From NCBI GenBank assembly GCA_020853105.1, contig JADYZM010000001.1:1-44093 (forward strand): a stretch of 44,093 bases of DNA, read 5' to 3'. Source of the DNA: Flavobacteriales bacterium. Lineage in GTDB: Bacteria > Bacteroidota > Bacteroidia > Flavobacteriales_E > Vicingaceae. The notes beneath the pieces were generated by a model that did no database searches, was not told where the DNA came from, and was given only the letters and a program-made list of their open reading frames with translations. Positions 19,198 to 29,043 of the stretch are shown here, one piece after another; within the stretch, counting starts at the first letter, position 1; each line of letters starts with the position of its first letter. The position numbers and the translations under genes were made by a program.

Positions 19198-20316
19198 ATG
19201 GAAAACAAATCAAACAAAGCTATTTTATTATTACAAGACGGAACTGTATTTGAAGGGAAAGCAGCCGGTTTTATAGGAACTACTACCGGTGAAATTTGTT
19301 TTAATACTGGAATGACTGGATATCAAGAAATTTTTACTGACCCGTCATATTTTGGGCAAATTTTAGTGGCAACAACATCTCATATAGGAAACTATGGTGT
19401 TTCAGATAATGAAGTTGAATCTGACCATGTAAATATTGCTGGATTGGTTTGTAAAAAGTTTTCTGAAGTCTATTCACGACCATCAGCGAACTCTTCGTTA
19501 CAAGAATATTTTGAACGCGACAAAATCGTAGGTATTTCTGATGTTGACACCAGAGCTATAGTTCGTCACATACGCAGTAAAGGAGCAATGAATGCTATTA
19601 TTTCATCTGAAATATTTGATATAGAAGAATTAAAAAATAGGTTGAGCAAAGTTCCATCAATGGATGGATTAGAATTATCCTCAAAAGTTTGTACCAAAGA
19701 AGCATTTTATTTTGGGAATGAGAATGCAAAACACAAAGTTGCTGTTTACGACTTTGGTGTGAAGAAAAATATATTGAGATGTTTGGCTGATAGAGATTGC
19801 TATTTGAAAGTGTTTCCAATGCAAGCAAGTTATGAAGAAATGATGGAGTGGAATCCAGATGGCTTTATGTTATCTAACGGTCCTGGAGATCCATCTGTAA
19901 TGCAATTCCAAATTGATAATGTATCAAAAATAAAAAATTCAGGATTACCTGTTTTTGGAATTTGCTTAGGACATCAGATTTTAGCCATTTCGTGTGGTTT
20001 AACTACATCGAAAATGCACAACGGACATAGAGGATGTAATCATCCAGTTCTTAACTTAGAAACAGGAAAAGGCGAAGTAACTTCTCAAAACCACGGTTTC
20101 GTGGTAAACATGAACGAAGCATTAACTCGAGAAGATATTATTGTAACTCACAAACATTTGAACGACAATACTTTAGCAGGATTGAGATTGAAAGACAGAG
20201 CTGTATTTTCTGTTCAATATCACCCAGAATCATCGCCAGGGCCTCATGATTCTAGATATTTATTTGATAGTTTTGTAGAAAATTTGGTGAAATCAAAAGC
20301 GAATGTTTCAGTTTAA
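19198..20316 (+). CDS. carA: Carbamoyl-phosphate synthase small (glutaminase) subunit
   Basis: CarA hydrolyses glutamine and passes ammonia to CarB for carbamoyl phosphate, the precursor of arginine and pyrimidines. 372 residues: the N-terminal CPSase domain (GEICFNTGMTGYQEIFTDPS) and a class I glutamine amidotransferase with catalytic C256 in FGICLGHQ and the H342/E344 pair in QYHPESSPGPHD. All three triad residues are present. carB is not next to it; the next gene is clpX, 10 bases on. Location after rplQ is common in Bacteroidota. Confidence 0.97.
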   Translation: MENKSNKAILLLQDGTVFEGKAAGFIGTTTGEICFNTGMTGYQEIFTDPSYFGQILVATTSHIGNYGVSDNEVESDHVNIAGLVCKKFSEVYSRPSANSSLQEYFERDKIVGISDVDTRAIVRHIRSKGAMNAIISSEIFDIEELKNRLSKVPSMDGLELSSKVCTKEAFYFGNENAKHKVAVYDFGVKKNILRCLADRDCYLKVFPMQASYEEMMEWNPDGFMLSNGPGDPSVMQFQIDNVSKIKNSGLPVFGICLGHQILAISCGLTTSKMHNGHRGCNHPVLNLETGKGEVTSQNHGFVVNMNEALTREDIIVTHKHLNDNTLAGLRLKDRAVFSVQYHPESSPGPHDSRYLFDSFVENLVKSKANVSV

Positions 20317-20326
20317 ATAAACAAAA

Positions 20327-21562
20327 ATGGAGAAGACACAGGTTAAATGTTCATTTTGTGGTCGCCCTAAAAGCGAAGTTGATGTTATGATTGCTGGCGT
20401 TACGGGTCATATTTGTAATCATTGTGTTACTCAAGCTCAAAATATAGTTAAGGAAGAAGTTTCTGGTAAATCGAATAAAGAAATTTCATCGCAATTACAA
20501 TTGCTTAAACCTATTGAAATTAAAGCTCATTTAGATGAATATGTAATTGGACAAGATGATGCTAAAAAAGTATTGTCGGTTGCTGTTTACAATCATTACA
20601 AGCGTTTGACTTATGCCATAAGTAAAAAAAATGACGATGTAGAAATTGATAAATCAAATATTTTATTGGTTGGCGAAACTGGAACAGGAAAAACCCTCTT
20701 GGCTAAAACCATTGCTAGATTATTAAATGTTCCGTTTTGTATAGCTGATGCAACTATTTTAACAGAAGCAGGTTATGTTGGAGAAGACGTTGAAAGCATA
20801 TTAACCCGACTTTTGCAAGCTGCCGATTATAATGTTGAAGCAGCACAACGAGGAATTGTTTTTATTGATGAAATTGATAAAATTGCCCGAAAAAGCGATA
20901 ACCCATCTATTACCAGAGATGTTTCCGGAGAAGGTGTTCAACAGGCATTATTAAAGTTGTTGGAAGGTTCGGCGGTAAATGTTCCCCCACAAGGAGGTAG
21001 AAAACACCCGGAACAAAAAATGATAACCGTAGAAACAAAAAACATCTTGTTTATTTGTGGAGGTGCTTTTGATGGAATTAAAAGAAAAATAGCAAACCGA
21101 TTACAGACTCAAGTTATTGGTTACAAATCTACCGAACGCGAAGAGTATGATGAAGAAAACTTGTTGCAATACATATCTCCTCAAGATGTTAAAGCTTTTG
21201 GGTTGATTCCTGAATTAATAGGACGATTACCTGTGCTTTCTTACTTAAATCCATTGGATAAAGCAACGCTTAGAAGAATTTTAACCGAGCCGAAAAATTC
21301 CATTATAAAACAATATGTTCAATTGTTTGAAATGGACAACATCAAACTTACTTTTGATAAAGAAGTATTGGATTTTATTGTTGATAAAGCAATAGAATAC
21401 AAATTAGGAGCAAGAGGTTTACGTTCTATTTGCGAAGCTATTATGCTTGATGCGATGTTTGAATTTCCATCTGTAAAATCAGCTAAAGAACTACGAATTA
21501 GCCTTGAATACGCTCAAAAAAAATTTGATAAAACTAAATTGTCAAGTTTGAAGGTAGCCTAA
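20327..21562 (+). CDS. clpX: ATP-dependent Clp protease ATPase subunit ClpX
   Basis: ClpX is a hexameric AAA+ unfoldase that feeds proteins to ClpP. 411 residues: a zinc-binding domain with C8, C11, C30 and C33; Walker A GETGTGKT (116-123); pore loop GYVG (149-152); Walker [10 protein letters not shown] (DE at 181-182); RKH loop (225-227); and sensor 2 GARGLR (361-366). The ClpP-docking loop reads VIGY (263-266) where E. coli has IGF. No clpP lies nearby. It follows carA after 10 bases and is probably co-transcribed. Confidence 0.97.
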   Translation: MEKTQVKCSFCGRPKSEVDVMIAGVTGHICNHCVTQAQNIVKEEVSGKSNKEISSQLQLLKPIEIKAHLDEYVIGQDDAKKVLSVAVYNHYKRLTYAISKKNDDVEIDKSNILLVGETGTGKTLLAKTIARLLNVPFCIADATILTEAGYVGEDVESILTRLLQAADYNVEAAQRGIVFIDEIDKIARKSDNPSITRDVSGEGVQQALLKLLEGSAVNVPPQGGRKHPEQKMITVETKNILFICGGAFDGIKRKIANRLQTQVIGYKSTEREEYDEENLLQYISPQDVKAFGLIPELIGRLPVLSYLNPLDKATLRRILTEPKNSIIKQYVQLFEMDNIKLTFDKEVLDFIVDKAIEYKLGARGLRSICEAIMLDAMFEFPSVKSAKELRISLEYAQKKFDKTKLSSLKVA

Positions 21563-21573
21563 TAGATTTAGGT

Positions 21574-22179
21574 TTACTTTTTCTTTTTCAGAGCATTTGT
21601 AATTTTAGATAACTCTTCTTTACCCCATGTTTCTTGTAAATCAAGGTTTACTTTGATTACATTAATCTTGCAGTTTTTGTTTGCTTTGGCTAAATCTTCC
21701 CAAATTTTGACGTGGTCTTTATTGAGTCTTCCGGTCCAAACAGTCCAATAAATTAGCAAATAAAAATCTGCTTTTTCCAATGGCTCTATTGAATCCCCTT
21801 TGGTATTTGTGAATTTTGCTAATTCTTCAGATAAATTGGGTTTATTCGGTTTGTTGTAAATATTACTAGTTTTCAATTCAGGAATAAACTGAAAAAGTCC
21901 TGCGTTACATGACGTATCCGTTTGTCTATATTCAATATACTTACCTTCACTATCATAGATAGCTCCATCTGGTATGCTTTGTCCATTTAGTACATAAGGG
22001 AATTCTTTGCTTTTAACAATAACAATGTTTTGAGAGTCAAGTTTGTACTTTTTTACTTTTATTAATATGGTTTTTTCATTTTCAATTTCAGGATTTTTTA
22101 TACCGTAAAATTTTTTCATTATTGGTTGACAACTCAATAAAAAAATAGCAAAAGAAAATATCAATAAAATTTTTTTCAT
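21574..22179 (-). CDS. Lipoprotein with thioredoxin-like fold lacking the redox cysteines
   Basis: 201 residues. A lipoprotein signal peptide ends in LLSC (Cys17), so the protein should be attached to a membrane. The C-terminal half resembles the thioredoxin-like (redoxin) pattern: a strand ADFYLLIYWTVWTG at 137-150, a helix, then NCKINVIKVNLD at 169-180. The position where thioredoxins have WCxxC reads YWTVWTGRLN, without cysteines, so disulfide exchange at this site is unlikely. It probably has a structural or binding role. It lies 2 bases downstream of another lipoprotein gene, and it ends 11 bases from the end of clpX on the other strand. Precise function is unknown. Confidence 0.75.
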   Translation of the reverse strand: MKKILLIFSFAIFLLSCQPIMKKFYGIKNPEIENEKTILIKVKKYKLDSQNIVIVKSKEFPYVLNGQSIPDGAIYDSEGKYIEYRQTDTSCNAGLFQFIPELKTSNIYNKPNKPNLSEELAKFTNTKGDSIEPLEKADFYLLIYWTVWTGRLNKDHVKIWEDLAKANKNCKINVIKVNLDLQETWGKEELSKITNALKKKK

Positions 22180-22181
22180 AA

Positions 22182-22472
22182 CTAACTAAACCAACGAAAT
22201 AAAAAAAACTTTTTCTTAGGTGCAGGCTGACCTCCATTTTTAAATTTTTTTGCATTGGACTTCATGCGTTTTCTGGTGTCTTTGCTTTGAATATTCAAGT
22301 GTCTTTCTTTGCCCATTTCAATTGCTTTTTTTTGAGCTTTTTCTTTTTCTTCTTCTTGTTTTTGAAGTACTTTTTTTTGTTTGTCGCTGGCTTTGTTTGG
22401 GTTTGATTTACAAGAATTTAAATTCAAAGTTAATCCAAACAATAGAAAAAACAGATATAAAAACGGCTTCAT
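22182..22472 (-). CDS. Small basic lipoprotein of unknown function
   Basis: 96 residues. The signal peptide ends in LNSC (Cys21). The rest is extremely rich in Lys, Glu and Gln: a helical, possibly coiled-coil stretch (KQKKVLQKQEEEKEKAQKKA), then HLNIQSKDTRKRMKSNAKK and an aromatic C-terminal tail FFLFRWFS. Proteins with a related HLxIQxKxTRKRMK segment occur, from memory, as hypothetical lipoproteins across Bacteroidota. It is the first gene of a two-gene minus-strand operon and is divergent from the gene at 22519. No function can be assigned. Confidence 0.7.
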   Translation of the reverse strand: MKPFLYLFFLLFGLTLNLNSCKSNPNKASDKQKKVLQKQEEEKEKAQKKAIEMGKERHLNIQSKDTRKRMKSNAKKFKNGGQPAPKKKFFLFRWFS

Positions 22473-22518
22473 GGATTGGATAATTTTTTGTTGAGCCGAA
22501 TTTACTAATTTTACATCT

Positions 22519-22938
22519 ATGAATAAATTTATTGTTTTAATATCGGTTTTTTTGTTTGCTTTCTCGTCTTGTGATAAAGATGATGAAACTCAGATTCCTT
22601 TAGTAACTGTGAATTTATCATACAATTTAAATAACCCGGAGTTTGTTAATCTTCAGGTTGACAATGGTTGGACTTATGTTTCAGGAGGTTCTAGGGGAAT
22701 TTTGATTTATAGGGTTTCTTCGGGTAGTTATAAAGCCTATGATAGACATTGCTCTTATAACCCATCGAGCAGTTGCGGAATAGTTTCGGTTGATGTTACT
22801 AACCTTGTTGCGATTGATGATTGTTGCGGTTCTCGATTTATTTTAACAACAGGTCAAGTTACTCAAGGACCGGCAACTCGCCCTTTAAAGGAATACAAAA
22901 CTTCTTACGATGGAAGCACTTTATTTATTTACAATTAA
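22519..22938 (+). CDS. Lipoprotein with degenerate Rieske-like domain
   Basis: 139 residues. The signal peptide ends in FSSC (Cys18). From about 45 on it follows the Rieske fold pattern: ILIYRVSSGSYKAYDRHCSY, AIDDCCGSRFILTTGQVTQG, then PATRPLKEYKTSYDGSTLFI. A functional Rieske centre needs CxH and CxxH. Here C78 is followed by Tyr80 rather than His, and the CPCHGS-type loop reads DDCCGS, with Asp and Cys at ligand positions. A 2Fe-2S cluster of standard type therefore looks impossible. It directly abuts the next gene (stop then ATG), so both are probably co-translated. Confidence 0.72.
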   Translation: MNKFIVLISVFLFAFSSCDKDDETQIPLVTVNLSYNLNNPEFVNLQVDNGWTYVSGGSRGILIYRVSSGSYKAYDRHCSYNPSSSCGIVSVDVTNLVAIDDCCGSRFILTTGQVTQGPATRPLKEYKTSYDGSTLFIYN

Positions 22939-23811
22939 ATGAGAATAATAGCTTTATTTTTATGTTGCATTTTTGCATCTTGCAGCTTTAATAGTGTTTT
23001 TTTGGTGCCATCAAAACATTCCCTTCTTCATGGCGAGTTTTCAGAAAAATACAATAAAAATGGTGATAGTATTAAAGTTTTAGATACAATAAATTTTCAA
23101 CCCGAGTTTTTTGATAAAAACAACAATCGGATAGATTTGCCCTATTCAATTAAGAGTTTTATTATTAACAGCAAAAGTGGTAATGCTTTAAATGCTTGGG
23201 AAATTTCAAACGACTCTGTTTATAATGGAAAAAATCTGATTTTTTTTCATGGTAATGCAGGAAGTTTAATAACTCAACATAAATCAATGCTCCCTTTTGT
23301 TAAGGCGGGTTATAAAGCATACATGATTGATTATAGTGGTTTTGGGTTTTCTAGCGGTAAAGCCACTAGAAGTAATGTGCTTTTAGACGGAATTTCGGCT
23401 GTAGAAAAGTTTACCCGCTTAGATACTACAGCAAAATGGATAATTTACGGACAGTCTTTAGGGGGGCATCTAACTCCCGTTGTTGCTTTAGAAACTCAAA
23501 AAGAAATTGACGGTATAGTTGTAGAAGGAGCTTTTACTTCGCATCAAGATATAGGAGCAAATACAGCCGGATTTATTGCACGGATTCTGATAGCTGAAAA
23601 ATACAGCGGAGTAAAAGCAATATCAAAATTCAATAAACCTGTGTTGATAATTCACAGTACAGAAGATGAAATTATTCCGTATCGTATGGGTGAAGAGCTC
23701 TTTAAAGAAGCAAATTCTCCAAAACAGTTTATGAAAATCGATAAATGCCACATTTGTGGACCCATGTATTATTCTGCTCCTATTTTGCAAAAGATGGAAG
23801 AACTATTCTAA
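22939..23811 (+). CDS. Alpha/beta hydrolase lipoprotein
   Basis: 290 residues. A short signal peptide ends in FASC (Cys15), suggesting a membrane-anchored envelope enzyme. The alpha/beta hydrolase core has FFHGNAGS (102-109, oxyanion region), the nucleophile S173 in GQSLGG, the acid D243 in STEDEIIP and H271 in DKCHICGP. This resembles the ABHD/YfhR-like serine hydrolase group; the substrate is not predictable. The ATG follows the stop of the Rieske-like gene with no gap, and a terminator lies downstream. Confidence 0.85.
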   Translation: MRIIALFLCCIFASCSFNSVFLVPSKHSLLHGEFSEKYNKNGDSIKVLDTINFQPEFFDKNNNRIDLPYSIKSFIINSKSGNALNAWEISNDSVYNGKNLIFFHGNAGSLITQHKSMLPFVKAGYKAYMIDYSGFGFSSGKATRSNVLLDGISAVEKFTRLDTTAKWIIYGQSLGGHLTPVVALETQKEIDGIVVEGAFTSHQDIGANTAGFIARILIAEKYSGVKAISKFNKPVLIIHSTEDEIIPYRMGEELFKEANSPKQFMKIDKCHICGPMYYSAPILQKMEELF

Positions 23812-23830
23812 CGCATGAATTCTTAAGTAT

Positions 23831-23858
23831 AAAAAAAAGGTGGATTCCCACCTTTTTT
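23831..23858. terminator. Bidirectional terminator between convergent genes
   Basis: AAAAAAGGTGG and CCACCTTTTTT form a stem with an ATTC loop at 23844-23847. It carries A/T runs on both sides and sits between the hydrolase gene (+) and the terC-like gene (-), so it can work in both directions. Confidence 0.85.
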
Positions 23859-23871
23859 AGTTTTAAGAAGT

Positions 23872-24579
23872 TTAATTTTTGTTTTTCCTGGCTTTTATGT
23901 TGATTGCTTCAACAATGAGTGAGAAAAATACTGCAAAATAAATGTATCCTTTTGGTACGTGAATGTGAGCTCCTTCTACAACAAGCATAAATCCAATTAA
24001 AATTAAAAATGAAAGAGCTAATACCTGAAGGGTTTCGTATTTATTTACGAAATTGCTGATAGCTCCTGCAAATAACATCATTACCAAAATAGAAACAATA
24101 ACGGCAATAACCATCAAGGTAATCTGATTGGTTAATCCTACAGCTGTTAAAATGGAGTCGAATGAAAAAATTATATCTAACAAAATAATTTGAATGATTG
24201 CGCCACTAAATGCTTTCGGTTTTTTCAACTCTTTCTCGTGGTGTTCTCCACTAACTTTGTGGTGGATTTCAGTTGTACTTTTTGAAATCAAAAATAAACC
24301 TCCAAGAACTAATATTATATCTCGCCAGCTTAAACCAAATTCATAAACCGTTAAAACAGGTTCTGTTAATCCAACGAGCCATGAGATTCCCATCAACAAA
24401 ATAATACGAACTACCAAAGCCAGTGTTAATCCGACAAGGCGGGCTTTTCTTTGGTCTTCTTTCGGAAGTTTACCGGCAACTATTGAAATAAAAATAATGT
24501 TGTCAATCCCTAAAACAATTTCTAAAAAGGTTAAGGTTAAAAGTGCTATCCATGAGTCTGGATTCAAAAATATTTCCAT
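23872..24579 (-). CDS. TerC-family integral membrane protein
   Basis: 235 residues with about seven hydrophobic helices. The two family signatures are present: FLEIVLGIDNIIFISI near residue 20 and LLDIIFSFDSILTAVG near 135, each with the acidic residue inside the membrane thought to bind metal ions. TerC relatives are linked to manganese efflux or tellurite resistance and to metal loading of exported proteins; which applies here is not clear. A histidine- and glutamate-rich loop (EIHHKVSGEHHEKE) links the two halves. It lies 11 bases downstream of the Nfu gene, in the same operon. Confidence 0.9.
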   Translation of the reverse strand: MEIFLNPDSWIALLTLTFLEIVLGIDNIIFISIVAGKLPKEDQRKARLVGLTLALVVRIILLMGISWLVGLTEPVLTVYEFGLSWRDIILVLGGLFLISKSTTEIHHKVSGEHHEKELKKPKAFSGAIIQIILLDIIFSFDSILTAVGLTNQITLMVIAVIVSILVMMLFAGAISNFVNKYETLQVLALSFLILIGFMLVVEGAHIHVPKGYIYFAVFFSLIVEAINIKARKNKN

Positions 24580-24590
24580 AGTTTTTTAAA

Positions 24591-25220
24591 TTATCCGTTT
24601 ATTGCGATTACTTCTTTCACTTCCGGCATCATATTTTTCATTAAATTTTCGATGCCCATTTTTAATGTTATTGTAGATGAAGGACAGCCGCTGCAAGAAC
24701 CTTTTAAAATTACTTTGACAGTCCCTTCGCTGTAGGAGTCAAATACTATTGCACCGCCATCGCTTTCTACAGCAGGTTTTATGTATTCATCTAATATTGA
24801 AATTAGTTGTTGCTCTATCTCGGAGTATTCTCTATTTGGATTTGTATTTTCTGAAATGGTTTTTTCAGTTGGTTTTTTAGTTTCAGCTGATGCAGAAAGA
24901 AAGCTCTCATCAATAATAACCGCTCCATCTTTATTCATGAAATTACTGATGAAATCTCGAAGTTCTATTAAAATATCTTGCCAGTCGATAGCTTCTATTT
25001 TTGCGACTGTTACATAGTTGGCTGAAATAAAAACTCCTGTTACAAATGGGAACCCAAATAAACTTTTTGCCAATGGTGAAGGGCAATTTTTGTAATCTGT
25101 AGTTAAGAATTCATATTGATTTCCGTTGGTTATCAACCATCGGTTTGCCACAAACTTCATAGTGTTTGGGTTTGGAGTCATTTCAGCATAAAATGTATAA
25201 GGTGCAATTGTTTTTTCCAT
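24591..25220 (-). CDS. Nfu-type iron-sulfur cluster carrier (NifU-like)
   Basis: 209 residues: an N-terminal Nfu domain (YAEMTPNPNTMKFVANRWLI, residues 11-30, and SPLAKSLFGFPFVTGVFIS) and, after a low-complexity linker at 105-132, a C-terminal NifU domain with KPAVESDGGAIVFDSYSEG and GSCSGCPSSTITLKMG. The CxxC pair (C176, C179) binds a bridging Fe-S cluster in a dimer that is handed to target enzymes. The two-domain form is typical of Nfu proteins. It is the first gene of an operon with the terC-like gene. Confidence 0.93.
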   Translation of the reverse strand: MEKTIAPYTFYAEMTPNPNTMKFVANRWLITNGNQYEFLTTDYKNCPSPLAKSLFGFPFVTGVFISANYVTVAKIEAIDWQDILIELRDFISNFMNKDGAVIIDESFLSASAETKKPTEKTISENTNPNREYSEIEQQLISILDEYIKPAVESDGGAIVFDSYSEGTVKVILKGSCSGCPSSTITLKMGIENLMKNMMPEVKEVIAING

Positions 25221-25231
25221 GATTTTTTTTG

Positions 25232-25239
25232 CAAAAGTA
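25232..25239 (-). promoter_or_regulatory. Possible -7 box for the Nfu-TerC operon
   Basis: Reading the minus strand, TACTTTTG (25239 to 25232) matches TAnnTTTG and lies 12 bases before the ATG, giving a very short leader. A clear TTG element at the usual distance upstream is missing, so support is moderate. Confidence 0.35.
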
Positions 25240-25253
25240 ATCCAAATAAATAT

Positions 25254-25292
25254 AAAAGAAAAAGACTACACATTCAGTAGTCTTTTTCTTTT
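25254..25292 (-). terminator. Terminator after atpC
   Basis: A perfect 16-bp stem (25254-25269 with 25277-25292) with loop ACATTCA. Its centre is GACTAC/GTAGTC, flanked by A and T runs. It lies about 20 bases downstream of the atpC stop on the minus strand. Confidence 0.85.
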
Positions 25293-25312
25293 GATTTCAT
25301 TTCTATTCCCAA

Positions 25313-25549
25313 CTATTCAGCCAATACAATGATTTTGTTATTGTTCATCTCAATTACACCACCTTTAACCTCAAAAGTTTTTTCTGAATTGTTTGATTCA
25401 ACGATTTTGATTGTTCCTTGTTTTAAGGTTGAAATAATTGGTGCGTGGTTTGTTAATATACCGAAAGAACCATCAGAGCCGGGTAAATTTATTAAACTAA
25501 CCTCGCCTTTGTAAATGTTTTTTTCGGGTGTAATTATTTCTAAATGCAT
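25313..25549 (-). CDS. atpC: ATP synthase epsilon subunit, short form
   Basis: The epsilon subunit couples the rotor of F1 to the c-ring and can inhibit ATP hydrolysis. 78 residues, with MHLEIITPEKNIYKGEVSLI, LPGSDGSFGILTNHAPIIS and the ending IEMNNNKIIVLAE. Only the N-terminal beta-sandwich is present; the two-helix C-terminal inhibitory domain of E. coli (about 139 residues in total) is missing. Short forms are usual in this phylum. It follows atpD after 20 bases, and the rest of the ATP synthase genes are not in the window. Confidence 0.94.
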   Translation of the reverse strand: MHLEIITPEKNIYKGEVSLINLPGSDGSFGILTNHAPIISTLKQGTIKIVESNNSEKTFEVKGGVIEMNNNKIIVLAE

Positions 25550-25569
25550 AATTTATAGTTTGTTTCAGA

Positions 25570-27108
<1,539 letters not shown>

Positions 27109-27118
27109 TTAATGGCTG

Positions 27119-27127
27119 CAAAAGTAA
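27119..27127 (-). promoter_or_regulatory. Possible promoter element for atpDC
   Basis: On the minus strand TACTTTTTG (27127 to 27119) resembles TAnnTTTG with one extra T and would place the start about 40 bases before the atpD ATG. No convincing TTG partner at 19 bases. Weak call. Confidence 0.3.
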
Positions 27128-27182
27128 AATATTTTATTCAAATAGTAAAGCAATATGAATAATATTATTTTTATGATTTTTA

Positions 27183-28988
27183 CTACCTATTCACACTTAC
27201 TTTAAAAACATCACTTGTTCCATCAGAAAAGGTTAATTTGAATAAATAATTACCATTTTTAATAGATGCTACATTTAATTTTAAAGGCTCGTTATCGAGA
27301 GTTTGATTCTCTGATAGCATAATTTTTCCTAAAACATCAAACACTTCAATTTTTACATTGCCAGTTTCATGTTTTCTTAATGGAATAGTTAATAAATTTG
27401 TTGCAGGATTGGGATATGGATTAGATGTAGTTTCTACTTTAGCTTCATTTATATTGGTTGTAATATCCATAGTAACTGATATGGCAGGAATGGCGTCTAA
27501 TCCGAAGCCATAACTATACCATGCGGGAGTTTGACCGCTGAATAATGTTTTTACAGGTGCAATTGGTTGTAAATAATAGTTTAATGTAGAAGTGTAATCT
27601 AATTGAGTATTGTAGCTTGTTCTTAGAGAATCGTGGGGATTAAGCACACAAAAAAGATAGCGTTGATTATTTTGTAAAGCAATGGGTGTATTAAATGTTA
27701 AAAATATGTTAGAATCAATTAAAGTATTATCAGAGTAAATATAAATAGAACTATCTAAAAGCAATAAACTGTTATATGTTTCAGGCGAGTTGATGTTAGT
27801 AAATACATCGTTCCATTGATATGCTCTTATTTCGATGTATTGATTTGCAATAGAAAAACCTGTAGGTGAAGAAGAAAAAGTCATTCCTGTAACCAAAGCG
27901 TTTCTTGAGCCAGCAAACTCATTTTTAAAAACAATACAACTTTCAAAATTATCATAAATAGGACCTTCATTTAATGAATAAGCTGTATTATGTATGGGTT
28001 GATTAAAGCTATCTAATCTAGATTTTGCATAAACAGCTTCATTGTCGGTAAATTTAAATTCAAACGAAAAAGTATTGTCAGATAGAAACTGGTCGTCAAT
28101 ATTATTGATAGTATAAGTAACCGAATAGGAACCTACATTCCAAGAAGTAGGGGCGAAAGTACCTAAATCAATATATTGAGTGTCGAGTACATTAAAATTT
28201 ATAGGAGATGAGGTTTGAGAGTAAACCGAATTTCCGTTAAACGTAACATTGACCGAAGCACTTACTCCGTTTTGTGGGTCTGTACCTTTATTACGAACCC
28301 ATAAACCAAAATCAACGGGGTATTCAGTGCCGTTTTGAGCCAAATCCCGTGGAATGGCAGAGTTTTCAGTCATTAAAATTTCAGCCTTACTAGAACCTAA
28401 ATTGTTAGCAAAATGTCCAATTATTTCGCCAAAAAAGCCTATCATGCCACCACTAGAAATACAGTTCATTAAAAGCTCTCCATCACTCCTTCCAATCATT
28501 ATTACAGGTATGGTTACGTTTAAACCACACGTTCCTCCTGCCATGCCCGTTGCCTCTCCAGTATGATTGATAATGATAACTCCGATAGCACCTCTGCTTT
28601 GGGCATTTTCGGTTTTGCAACTAAATTCGCAACCTCCACGCCAAATAACAGCAATTTTTCCAGTCAAATCCTGTGTCCATAAAGTGTTTTCGCAAGCATC
28701 AGTGGTGGTTTCAACCGAAATGGGTGGAGTACCAATGTTGGTAAAAACACCAGGTGTTGAACCATCATTTACAAAAACCAATTCTCCTTGTATGGCATTG
28801 CTTGGGTTGGTCATGTCAGGAGTATTCCAATCAGTACCTGACCCATTTAATTCACCTGCACAAACAAAAGGAAATGATTGTTCTAAACTTGGGTTGCACG
28901 GGTTAGAAATCACTTGAAAAGCTACTTGGGAATACCCCTTAGTTATTGTAAGCAATAAAATGAATAATAGGGTTAATATCGTTTTCAT
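27183..28988 (-). CDS. T9SS-secreted PA-domain protein
   Basis: 601 residues from the ATG at 28988; the frame extends to a TTG at 29009, but the ATG gives a clean signal peptide, MKTILTLLFILLLTITKGYS. A protease-associated (PA) domain is clear: LTGKIAVIWRGGCEFSCKTE, NAQSRGAIGVIIINHTGEAT and TIPVIMIGRSDGELL. A long beta-rich middle follows, then a type A T9SS sorting domain beginning NPYPNPATNLLTIPL and ending FSDGTSDVFKVSVNR. There is no peptidase motif. PA domains usually sit inside subtilases or peptidases and modulate substrate access; here the gene lies 55 bases downstream of a subtilase gene, suggesting that the two products work together outside the cell. Confidence 0.85.
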   Translation of the reverse strand: MKTILTLLFILLLTITKGYSQVAFQVISNPCNPSLEQSFPFVCAGELNGSGTDWNTPDMTNPSNAIQGELVFVNDGSTPGVFTNIGTPPISVETTTDACENTLWTQDLTGKIAVIWRGGCEFSCKTENAQSRGAIGVIIINHTGEATGMAGGTCGLNVTIPVIMIGRSDGELLMNCISSGGMIGFFGEIIGHFANNLGSSKAEILMTENSAIPRDLAQNGTEYPVDFGLWVRNKGTDPQNGVSASVNVTFNGNSVYSQTSSPINFNVLDTQYIDLGTFAPTSWNVGSYSVTYTINNIDDQFLSDNTFSFEFKFTDNEAVYAKSRLDSFNQPIHNTAYSLNEGPIYDNFESCIVFKNEFAGSRNALVTGMTFSSSPTGFSIANQYIEIRAYQWNDVFTNINSPETYNSLLLLDSSIYIYSDNTLIDSNIFLTFNTPIALQNNQRYLFCVLNPHDSLRTSYNTQLDYTSTLNYYLQPIAPVKTLFSGQTPAWYSYGFGLDAIPAISVTMDITTNINEAKVETTSNPYPNPATNLLTIPLRKHETGNVKIEVFDVLGKIMLSENQTLDNEPLKLNVASIKNGNYLFKLTFSDGTSDVFKVSVNR

Positions 28989-29001
28989 AATTTTAAGAAT
29001 T

Positions 29002-29034
29002 AAACCCAAGTCAGAAATTTTCCACCTTGGGTTG
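29002..29034 (-). terminator. Inverted repeat between the subtilase and PA-domain genes
   Basis: AAACCCAAG (29002-29010) pairs with CTTGGGTTG (29026-29034; one G-U-type end) over a 15-base loop. On the minus strand it is followed by an AT-rich stretch rather than a clean T-run, so it may be a weak terminator or an RNA processing hairpin between the two cistrons. Confidence 0.3.
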
Positions 29035-29043
29035 GTTTTTAGT

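Noticed and set aside
28567..28917. 116-residue plus-strand frame within the PA-domain gene
   Set aside because: Antisense shadow; proline-rich translation without recognisable features, while the minus strand encodes a clear PA domain.
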